Source: Massilia horti (GTDB lineage: Bacteria > Pseudomonadota > Gammaproteobacteria > Burkholderiales > Burkholderiaceae_D). From it: a stretch of DNA of 64,000 bases. Positions 26,304 through 33,397 of the stretch are shown piece by piece. Within the stretch, counting starts at the first letter, position 1, and each line of letters begins with the position of its first letter. A program made the translations under genes and the position numbers. The notes beneath the pieces were generated by a model. The model worked only from the letters and a program-made list of their open reading frames with translations, searched no databases and was not told where the DNA came from. Where the stretch lies: positions 1 to 64,000 of the forward strand of contig NZ_SPUM01000140.1 of NCBI RefSeq assembly GCF_004614195.1, given 5' to 3'.

Positions 26304-28430
26304 TCACTCGGCCGTCAAACCGCGGCGCTCCAGCAGCGGCTTGATCTCCGCATCGCGGCCACGGAAATTGCGGAACAGGTCCATCGCGTCGGCTGAACCG
26401 CCGCGCGAAAGCAGGGTCTGGCGGAAGTGGTCGCCGTTCTTGCGCGAGAGGCCGCCGTTCTGCTTGAACCACTCGACCGTGTCGGCATCCAGCTTTTCGG
26501 CCCACAGGTAGCCATAGTAGCCAGCCGAATACCCGCCCAGGAACGCGTGCGAGAAGTAGGTGGTCCGGTAGCGCGGAGGCACGGGCGCAAAATCCACGCC
26601 CGCGTCGTGCAGCGCCTTTGCCTCAAACGCCAGCACGTCGGTCGGGATCTGGCTCGGCGTGAGCTGGTGCCAGCGCTGGTCCAGCAGCGATGCGGCCAGG
26701 TACTCGGTGGTCGCGAAGCCCATGTTGAACTTCTTCGTGGCCAGCACCTTGTCCAGCAGTTCCCGCGGCATCGGCGCGCCGGTCTTGTAGTGCTTGGCGT
26801 AGCTGGCCAGCACCTCCGGCCAGCTCGCCCACATCTCGTTGACCTGCGACGGATACTCGACAAAGTCGCGCGGTGTGTTGGCGCCACCGAAGGTCGGGTA
26901 CTTCACATTCGAGAACATGCCGTGCAGCGCGTGGCCGAATTCGTGGAAGGCCGTGCGCACTTCGTCCCAGGTGAGCAGGGTCGGCTCGCCAGCCGGCGGC
27001 TTGGGAATGTTCAGGTGGTTGGCGACGACCGGGTGGTTGCCCAACAAGGCCGACTGCGTCACGTATTCGTTCATCCACGCGCCGCCCTGCTTGTTCGGAC
27101 GCGCGTACATGTCCATCAAAAAGATCGCGAGCTGCTTGCCGTTCGCGTCGAACACGTCGAACACGCGCACGTCCGGGTTATAGACCGGCAGGTCGTGACG
27201 CTCCTTGAAGCTGATGCCGTATTCCTTGTTCGCGGCGTAGAACACGCCATTGAGCATCACGTTGTTCAGCTCAAAATACGGCTTGAGCTGGCTCTCGTCG
27301 AAGCTGTACTTGGCGGCGCGCACCTTGCCGGTGTAATAGTCCCAGTCGTGGGCCGCGACCTGGAAGCCGCCGTTCTCGGCATCGATCACCTTCTGGATCT
27401 CGCCGGCTTCCTTCCTGGCGTTGTTCACCGCCGGCCCAGCCAGTTCGGCCAGCAGCTTGTTGACGGCTTCCGGCGTCTTGGCGGTTTCCTCTTCCAACCA
27501 GTAGGCCGCGAAATTCGGGTAGCCGAGCAGCGTCGCCTTTTCGGCGCGCAGCTTGGCAATGCGCGTCGCCACTTCGCGGTTGTCGAATTCGCCGCCGCGG
27601 CTGCCGCGCGCCGTTGACGCGGCCATCAGGCGCTCACGGGTGGTGCGGTTGGTCAGCTCGCCCAGCGCGGCCTGGCCGGTGGTGTTGGCGATCGTGAGCA
27701 CGAACTTGCCGTCCTTGCCGCGCTTTTTGGCCTCAAGGGCTGCGGCGTCGATCTGCGTATCGGACAAGCCGGCCAGCTCGGCGCGGGTGTCGACCACCAG
27801 TGCGGAGGCGTTCGCTTCCTTGAGCGTGTTCTGCGAGAATTTCGACATCAGGCCGGCAATCTCGCTGTTGTAGGCCTTGAGTTTTTCCTTGTCGGCGCTT
27901 GATAACTTGGCGCCCGCACGCACGAAGTCGCGGTGATAGCGCTCGAGCAGGTGTTTGGACTCGGCGTCCAGCTTGAGCTTGTCGCGCTTGTCGTGCAGTG
28001 ACTTGACGCGCTGGTACAGCTTGTCGTTCAGGTAGATCGTGTCGTTGTGCGCGGCCAGCTTGGGCTGCATTTCGCTGTCGATCGCATCGAGCGTGTCGTT
28101 GGTGTTCGCGCCCTGCAGGTTCGAGAACGTGGTGGACACGCGATTGAGCAGCTGGCCCGAACGCTCCATCGCGACGATCGTGTTGTCGAAGGTCGGCGCG
28201 GCCTTGTTGTTGGCGATCGCCTCGACTTCACGCAAGTGTTCGCGCATCCCGGCTTCGAAGGCGGGCTTGAAGTGCTCGTCCTTGATTTTGTCGAAGGCGG
28301 GATAATGGAACGGCAGCGTACTGACTTTGGCAAACGGGTTCGATACCGGCAGCAGCGAGGCGGGAGCAGCGTAAGCGAGGTTGGCCAGGGCGACGCTGGC
28401 GGCGATTAACAGAAGTTGGGGACGATTCAT
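26304..28430 (-). CDS. M3 metallopeptidase, tandem copy 2 (mosaic)
   Basis: A 708-residue M3/Dcp-family peptidase with HEFGHALHG at residues 496-504 and a signal peptide. Residues 1-35 match copy 1 (MNRPQLLLIAASVA, LANLAYAAPASLLP), while everything after NPFAK is almost identical to copy 3 (VSTLPFHYPAFDKIKDEHF). The gene is thus a mosaic, which points to unequal crossover or gene conversion. The reaction, release of dipeptides or cleavage of short peptides in the periplasm, is from the family. Confidence 0.94.
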   Translation of the reverse strand: MNRPQLLLIAASVALANLAYAAPASLLPVSNPFAKVSTLPFHYPAFDKIKDEHFKPAFEAGMREHLREVEAIANNKAAPTFDNTIVAMERSGQLLNRVSTTFSNLQGANTNDTLDAIDSEMQPKLAAHNDTIYLNDKLYQRVKSLHDKRDKLKLDAESKHLLERYHRDFVRAGAKLSSADKEKLKAYNSEIAGLMSKFSQNTLKEANASALVVDTRAELAGLSDTQIDAAALEAKKRGKDGKFVLTIANTTGQAALGELTNRTTRERLMAASTARGSRGGEFDNREVATRIAKLRAEKATLLGYPNFAAYWLEEETAKTPEAVNKLLAELAGPAVNNARKEAGEIQKVIDAENGGFQVAAHDWDYYTGKVRAAKYSFDESQLKPYFELNNVMLNGVFYAANKEYGISFKERHDLPVYNPDVRVFDVFDANGKQLAIFLMDMYARPNKQGGAWMNEYVTQSALLGNHPVVANHLNIPKPPAGEPTLLTWDEVRTAFHEFGHALHGMFSNVKYPTFGGANTPRDFVEYPSQVNEMWASWPEVLASYAKHYKTGAPMPRELLDKVLATKKFNMGFATTEYLAASLLDQRWHQLTPSQIPTDVLAFEAKALHDAGVDFAPVPPRYRTTYFSHAFLGGYSAGYYGYLWAEKLDADTVEWFKQNGGLSRKNGDHFRQTLLSRGGSADAMDLFRNFRGRDAEIKPLLERRGLTAE

Positions 28431-28486
28431 CTCTTGATTCCGTAGTGATTATTATGGGTGAAGGTGCAGGCGCCACTGCGCATCAT

Positions 28487-28517
28487 GTAGGGTGGGCGGC
28501 TCTGCCGCCCACCCTAC
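28487..28517. repeat. Perfect 14-bp hairpin between M3 copies 2 and 3
   Basis: GTAGGGTGGGCGGC and GCCGCCCACCCTAC pair perfectly around a TCT loop. The GTAGGGTG/CACCCTAC ends are shared with the GTGCGCAC elements, but the inner sequence differs. It lies after the stop-side of copy 3 and before the start of copy 2 and may terminate transcription from copy 3. Confidence 0.8.
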
Positions 28518-28568
28518 TGGTCACGCAGCAGGCAATGCCCATGCTGTCGGTCGATCAGGGTTAGGTGA

Positions 28569-30707
28569 TCACTCGGCCGTCAAACCGCGGCGCTCCAGCA
28601 ACGGCTTGATGTCTGCATCGCGGCCACGGAAATTGCGGAACAGGTCCATCGCGTCGGCGGAGCTGCCGCGCGAAAGCAGGGTCTGGCGGAAGTGGTCGCC
28701 GTTCTTGCGCGACAGGCCGCCGTTCTGCTTGAACCACTCGACCGTGTCGGCGTCCAGTTTTTCGCTCCATAGGTAGCCGTAGCAGCCGGCCGAGTATCCG
28801 GCCGGGAACGCGTGCAAGAAATAGGTCGTGCGGTAGCGTGGCGGCACCGGCGCAAAGTCCAGGCCGGCGTCGTGCAGCGCCTTTGCCTCAAACGCCAGCA
28901 CGTCGGTCGGGATCTGGCTCGGCGTGAGCTGGTGCCAGCGCTGGTCCAGCAGAAATGAGGCCAGGTTCTCGGTGGTCATGTAGCCCATGTTGAACTTCTT
29001 CGTGGCCAGCACCTTGTCCAGCAGCTCCCTCGGCATCGGCGCGCCGGTCTGGTAGTGCTTGGCGTAGTTGGCCAGCACCTCCGGCCAGCTCGCCCACATC
29101 TCGTTGACCTGCGACGGATACTCGACAAAATCGCGCGGCAGGTTGCCGGAGCCGAAGGTCGGGTACTTCACGTTCGAGAACATGCCGTGCAGCGCGTGGC
29201 CGAATTCGTGGAAGGCCGTGCGCACTTCGTCCCACGTGAGCAGGGTCGGCTCGCCCGCCGGCGGCTTGGGAATGTTCAGGTGGTTGGCGACGACCGGGTG
29301 GTTGCCCAACAAGGCCGACTGCGACACGTATTCGTTCATCCACGCCCCGCCCTGCTTGTTCGGGCGCGCGTACAGGTCCATCAAAAAGATCGCGAGCTGC
29401 TTGCCGTTCGCATCGAACACGTCAAATACGCGCACGTCCGGGTTATAGACCGGCAGGTCGTGACGCTCCTTGAAGCTGATGCCGTATTCCTTGTTCGCGG
29501 CGTAGAACACGCCATTGAGCATCACGTTGTTCAGCTCAAAATACGGCTTGAGCTGGCTCGCGTCGAAACTGTACTTGGCGGCGCGCACCTTGTCGGTGTA
29601 ATAGGCCCAGTCGTAGGATGCGACCTTAAAGCCGCCGTTCTCGGCATCGATCACCTTCTGAATCTCGGCGGCTTCCTTCCTGGCGTTGTTCACCGCCGGC
29701 CCGGCCAGTTCGGCCAGCAGCTTGTTGACGGTTTCAGGCGTCTTGGCCGTGGATTCTTCCAACCAGTAGGCCGCGAAATTCGGGTAGCCGAGCAGCGTCG
29801 CCTTTTCGGCGCGCAGCTTGGCAATGCGCGTCGCCACTTCGCGGTTGTCGAATTCGCCGCCGCGGCTGCCGCGCGCCAGCGATGCTGCCATCAGGCGTTC
29901 ACGGGTGGTGCGGTTGGCCAGCTGGGCCAGCGCGGGCTGGCCGGTGGTGTTGGCGATCGTGAGCACGAACTTGCCGTCCTGGCCGCGCTTTTTGGCCTCA
30001 AGGGCTGCGGCGTCGATCTGCGCGTCGGACAAGCCGGCCAGTTCGGCGCGGGTATCGACCACCAGTGCCGAGGCGTTCGCTTCCTTGAGCGTGTTTTGCG
30101 CGAATTTCGACATCAGGCCGGCGATCTCGCTGTTGTAGGCCTTGAGCTTTTCCTTGTCGGCGCTTGATAACCTGGCGCCGGCGCGCACGAAGTCGCGGTG
30201 GTAGCGCTCGAGCAGGTGTTTGGACTCGGCGTCCAGCTTGAGCTTGTCGCGTTTGTCGTACAGTGACTTGACGCGCTGGTACAGCTTGTCGTTCAGGTAG
30301 ATCGTGTCCTGGTGCGCGGCCAGCCTGGGCTGCATTTCGCTGTCGATCGCATCGAGCGTGTCGTTGGTGTTCGCGCCCTGCAGGTTCGAGAATGTGGTGG
30401 ACACGCGATACAGCAGCTGGCCCGAACGCTCCATCGCGACGATCGTGTTGTCGAAGGTCGGCGCAGCCTTGTTGTTGGCGATCGCCTCGACTTCGCGCAG
30501 CTGTTCGCGCATCCCGGCCTCGAAGGCGGGCTTGAAGTGCTCGTCCTTGATCTTGTCGAAGGCGGGATAATGGAACGGCAGCGTGCTGACTTTTGCAAAC
30601 GGGTTCAACGGATCGAGGGCGGGGCCAGCAGCGGCAGGGGTCGCCTGCGCTACTGTGTGTGCCAGCGCGATAGCGGCGGCAACGAAGAGCAGTTTTGGAC
30701 GTGTCAT
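28569..30707 (-). CDS. M3 metallopeptidase, tandem copy 3
   Basis: A 712-residue M3/Dcp-family peptidase with HEFGHALHG at residues 500-508. Its signal peptide region (LLFVAAAIALAHTVAQA) is different from those of copies 1 and 2, while the mature part is nearly identical to copy 2. A few substitutions fall in the C-terminal substrate region (YFLHAFPAGYSAGCYGYL against YFSHAFLGGYSAGYYGYL). It is the first of the three in the direction of transcription and has its own upstream region shared with the divergent GMC gene. Confidence 0.94.
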   Translation of the reverse strand: MTRPKLLFVAAAIALAHTVAQATPAAAGPALDPLNPFAKVSTLPFHYPAFDKIKDEHFKPAFEAGMREQLREVEAIANNKAAPTFDNTIVAMERSGQLLYRVSTTFSNLQGANTNDTLDAIDSEMQPRLAAHQDTIYLNDKLYQRVKSLYDKRDKLKLDAESKHLLERYHRDFVRAGARLSSADKEKLKAYNSEIAGLMSKFAQNTLKEANASALVVDTRAELAGLSDAQIDAAALEAKKRGQDGKFVLTIANTTGQPALAQLANRTTRERLMAASLARGSRGGEFDNREVATRIAKLRAEKATLLGYPNFAAYWLEESTAKTPETVNKLLAELAGPAVNNARKEAAEIQKVIDAENGGFKVASYDWAYYTDKVRAAKYSFDASQLKPYFELNNVMLNGVFYAANKEYGISFKERHDLPVYNPDVRVFDVFDANGKQLAIFLMDLYARPNKQGGAWMNEYVSQSALLGNHPVVANHLNIPKPPAGEPTLLTWDEVRTAFHEFGHALHGMFSNVKYPTFGSGNLPRDFVEYPSQVNEMWASWPEVLANYAKHYQTGAPMPRELLDKVLATKKFNMGYMTTENLASFLLDQRWHQLTPSQIPTDVLAFEAKALHDAGLDFAPVPPRYRTTYFLHAFPAGYSAGCYGYLWSEKLDADTVEWFKQNGGLSRKNGDHFRQTLLSRGSSADAMDLFRNFRGRDADIKPLLERRGLTAE

Positions 30708-30940
30708 GGTCTCTCTCGCGTTCTCTTCTCGGGACTGCCGGACGAACCCGACAGCAGGGCGGTGTGCGCAGGATCATAGCAGGGATATTGCCTGCCCGTC
30801 ATATCGGCCGGGTATGTATGGCGGGATGTGTCAAGTGTGCGTAATTACGGGACTTGTCTCGTTGGCGGTGAAGAGGCGTAACGTGAATCAACCGCATGTC
30901 GAAGGCGTGACTATGCTTCGCCGAAACATGCGATAAAGAA

Positions 30941-31015
30941 ACGCAAAACGCGATGCAATGTTGGCCAAGCGCCACCGCTGGCGCCTCTAACCGTGAATTG
31001 CGCTGCGTTTTGCGT
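30941..31015. repeat. Long nested stem-loop
   Basis: The arm 30941-30959 (ACGCAAAACGC-GAT-GCAAT) pairs with 30997-31015 (ATTGC-GCT-GCGTTTTGCGT), broken only by a 3-base internal mismatch. The 37-base loop itself contains GCGCCA-CCGC-TGGCGC. The structure could form on either strand or as a cruciform. Confidence 0.75.
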
Positions 31016-31055
31016 GATTCATCCTACGGGGCGGCACGTCGCTTTGCAATGCCCG

Positions 31056-31187
31056 TTAGGGTGCGCACCCCGTGCGCACGCGGTACGGTTGCGCATAGTT
31101 TGCGTCCGCGTGCGTACGGGGCGCGTGTATGTACCGGAGCCAACAATAATCAACCGTACCGCGTGCGCACGGGTGCGCACCCTACGC
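31056..31187. repeat. Dispersed palindromic GTGCGCAC element, copy e
   Basis: TTAGGGTGCGCACCCCGTGC at the left is mirrored by GCACGGGTGCGCACCCTACG at the right. The centre is longer than in the other copies and has its own sequence. Unlike copies b, c and g it lies in a divergent gap, so it cannot be only a terminator. Confidence 0.8.
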
Positions 31188-31264
31188 CTTCGGTAAACCC
31201 CGCGGCCCCGACGCCAACGCATTGGTGGTAGCATCCCGCCATCTCCCTTCCGCAAGCAGCCAGC

Positions 31265-32551
31265 ATGCCTCCTGCCTTTCGCCTTTCTTACGACGCCATC
31301 GTGGTCGGCACCGGTCCCGGCGGCGCCAGCGTCGCACGCGAGCTGGCGCTGGGCGGCGCGCGGGTGCTGATGCTCGAACAAGGCAGCGCGGCTCCCGTCA
31401 AAGGCACGCTGGCCCAGATGGCCGGCATGGCCGCGGTGCCCGGCAAGGGCGCGTTCTTCCATCGCGACGCGTCGCTGCTGGTGCGCGCGCTCACCACCGG
31501 CGGCACCTCGACCGTCAACTTCGCCACCGCCGCCCCGCCTCCGCACGCGCTGTTCGCCGCGCACGGCATCGACCTTAGCCCCGCCCTTGCCGCCTTGCGC
31601 GACGAGCTGCCGATGGCGCCCCTGCCCGACAGCCTGATCGGACCAATGGCCGCGCGCATCGGCGATGCGGCGCGCTCGCTGGCGCTACCCTGGCATAAGC
31701 TGGACAAGATGATCCGGCAGCAGACCTGCCGTACCGGGTGCTGGCGCTGTGTCTACGGCTGCCCGTTCGGCGCCAAGTGGACCGCGCGCGATTTTGTGGA
31801 CGAGGCATGCCGGCACGGTGCGCAGTTGGTCGACCGCGCCCGCGTTTCGCGCGTGCTGGTGCAGGAAGGCCGCACGACCGGTGTGGAAGTCATCGTGGAC
31901 GGCAAGTGCACGCGCGTACACGCGCCGGCGGTCGTGCTCGCGGCGGGCGGCATCGGCAGCCCGCGCCTGCTGCATCGCTCAGGCCTGGCCCCGCGCTCGG
32001 CGCCGTTCTTCAGCGATCCGGTGATTGCCGTGATGGGCAGCGTCGACGACATCGACGGCGGCGCCGAGGTGCCGATGGCCGGCGGCATGAGCCTGCATGA
32101 CGAAGGCATCTCGCTGGCCGACCTGACCCTGCCCAAGCCGATGTACCAGGCCTTCGCCGCCCAGGTCGGGCGCGTGGACCGCCTGTTCGTGCACCGGCGC
32201 ACGCTCACCATCATGGTCAAGATCCGCGACGAGCCTGGCGGCGGCATCGGCCCGCGCTGGGTCGACAAAACACTGGGCAGCGCCGACCGCCGCAAGTTCA
32301 GCCAGGGATGCGAACTGGCGGAGCGCATCCTGTCGGCGGCGGGTGCGCGCCACATTTTCAGGAGCTGGCACTTTGCCGCGCATCCCGGCGGCTCGCTTGC
32401 GATCGGCGCGCGCGTGGACCGCGAACTTCAAACCAGCACGCCGGGTTTGTTCGTGTGCGATGCCTCCGTGATTCCCGGCCCATGGGGCCTGCCTCCCACG
32501 CTTACCCTGCTTTGCCTGGGCAAGCGGTTGGGGCAACACCTGACCCGATAA
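31265..32551 (+). CDS. FAD-dependent GMC-type oxidoreductase
   Basis: A 428-residue flavoenzyme. The dinucleotide-binding motif VVGTGPGGASVARELALGG opens the protein, and the GMC C-terminal region appears as SWHFAAHPGGSLAIG and GLFVCDASVIPGPWGLPPTLT. The central CRTGCWRCVYGCPFGAKW has four Cys in a pattern seen in a GMC subgroup (long-chain alcohol oxidase/glucose-type dehydrogenases). It is shorter than typical GMC enzymes of 500-600 residues. No signal peptide. The substrate, probably an alcohol or sugar, cannot be told. Confidence 0.85.
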   Translation: MPPAFRLSYDAIVVGTGPGGASVARELALGGARVLMLEQGSAAPVKGTLAQMAGMAAVPGKGAFFHRDASLLVRALTTGGTSTVNFATAAPPPHALFAAHGIDLSPALAALRDELPMAPLPDSLIGPMAARIGDAARSLALPWHKLDKMIRQQTCRTGCWRCVYGCPFGAKWTARDFVDEACRHGAQLVDRARVSRVLVQEGRTTGVEVIVDGKCTRVHAPAVVLAAGGIGSPRLLHRSGLAPRSAPFFSDPVIAVMGSVDDIDGGAEVPMAGGMSLHDEGISLADLTLPKPMYQAFAAQVGRVDRLFVHRRTLTIMVKIRDEPGGGIGPRWVDKTLGSADRRKFSQGCELAERILSAAGARHIFRSWHFAAHPGGSLAIGARVDRELQTSTPGLFVCDASVIPGPWGLPPTLTLLCLGKRLGQHLTR

Positions 32552-32571
32552 GGGGAAATGACGGCTGGCCG

Positions 32572-32656
32572 CTAGCCGAAACTCCGGCAGGTGCGTGTAG
32601 TTGATGCCGTTCTGGATGCTGCCGGTGACCTGCGCCTTTTCTCCAGGCTTTCGCTG
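32572..32656 (-). pseudogene. Duplicated 3' tail of the M10/DUF4214 gene
   Basis: Bases 32561-32656 match 33387-33476, the 3' end and flank of the large exoprotease gene, starting from an identical ACGGCTGGCCGCTAGCCGAA. The stop codon corresponds to 32572-32574. Small insertions (for example ACTCCGGCAGGTGCG for GTACGGCA) break the frame. The remnant ends 3 bases before the slyX stop codon. Confidence 0.8.
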
Positions 32657-32659
32657 CGG

Positions 32660-32863
32660 TCAGTAATGCGGCGGCCTCTCGTTCAGCGGCCCCTGTCCGG
32701 ATTCCTGCAGGGTGCGCACGCGTTCGGCCAGCTTCTCGATCATGGCCTCGAGCTGGTCGATGCGGCGGCTTTGCTGGTAAATCGTCTTGTTCAGGTTATC
32801 GACCAGGTCTTCCTGCTGCGCCAGCTTGATTTCGATATCGACCAAACGGTCTTCTTGATTCAT
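32660..32863 (-). CDS. slyX: SlyX-family coiled-coil protein
   Basis: A 67-residue protein with the SlyX pattern: a heptad coiled coil over residues 3-50 (RLVDIEIKLAQQEDLVDNLN) and the short C-terminal GPLNERPPHY, where the P-P-H-Y ending is diagnostic. Function unknown across bacteria. It is 15 bases from the upstream deaminase gene and probably cotranscribed. Confidence 0.92.
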   Translation of the reverse strand: MNQEDRLVDIEIKLAQQEDLVDNLNKTIYQQSRRIDQLEAMIEKLAERVRTLQESGQGPLNERPPHY

Positions 32864-32878
32864 TGCGGTTCCGTTTCG

Positions 32879-33334
32879 TTATGCTTGTCGTTGCGACCAC
32901 TCGTCATACAGGCCCTGCTCGTCAGCCGGGCGCAGGGGGCGCAAGGGCAGGGATTGCTCCTGGGGCGGATGGGTCATTTCCGCGTAGATCGGTGCCGTGG
33001 TGAGGCCATAGGCAGCCCCGTCGTCATTGGAGTAGGCGAAATAGGCGGCCTTTATCCCGGTCAGGTGCATGGCGGCCAGGCACATGGGGCACGGATGGCC
33101 GCTGGCGTAGATCTCGCAACCGTCCAGGCGCAGGCTGCCGAGCTGTTGGCTGGCCTGGCGAATGGCCTGGATTTCGGCATGCGCGGTGGGGTCCACGCTC
33201 TCGTGCATTTGGTTGACCGCGCGGGCGATCACCTGGCCGTCGCGCACCAACACCGCGCCAAAGGGACGCCCGCCAGCCTGGATATTGGCGCGGGCCAGGG
33301 CAATGGCCTCGCGCATGTAGGTTTCAGTGGACAT
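32879..33334 (-). CDS. Nucleoside/base deaminase
   Basis: A 151-residue zinc deaminase of the cytidine-deaminase superfamily. Zinc ligands are His52 with catalytic Glu54 in AHAE, and Cys82 and Cys85 in PCPMC. The surrounding sequence (GRPFGAVLVRDG, TAHAEIQAIRQA) and the C-terminal region resemble guanine deaminase of the GuaD type more than tRNA adenosine deaminase. The substrate is therefore a guess. Together with slyX it lies between two copies of the DUF4214 gene tail. Confidence 0.88.
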   Translation of the reverse strand: MSTETYMREAIALARANIQAGGRPFGAVLVRDGQVIARAVNQMHESVDPTAHAEIQAIRQASQQLGSLRLDGCEIYASGHPCPMCLAAMHLTGIKAAYFAYSNDDGAAYGLTTAPIYAEMTHPPQEQSLPLRPLRPADEQGLYDEWSQRQA

Positions 33335-33397
33335 GCTTGACCTGTTTTCGGCAACAAAGCCCGATTATGCCAGCAGTCCACGCGGCACGGCTGGCCG

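Larger units (their letters stand above)
30708..31264. other. Divergent intergenic region, M3 copy 3 / GMC oxidoreductase
   Basis: These 557 bases should hold promoters for both genes. They contain a long nested hairpin (30941-31015) and one palindromic GTGCGCAC element (31056-31187). I see no gene in it. Confidence 0.6.
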
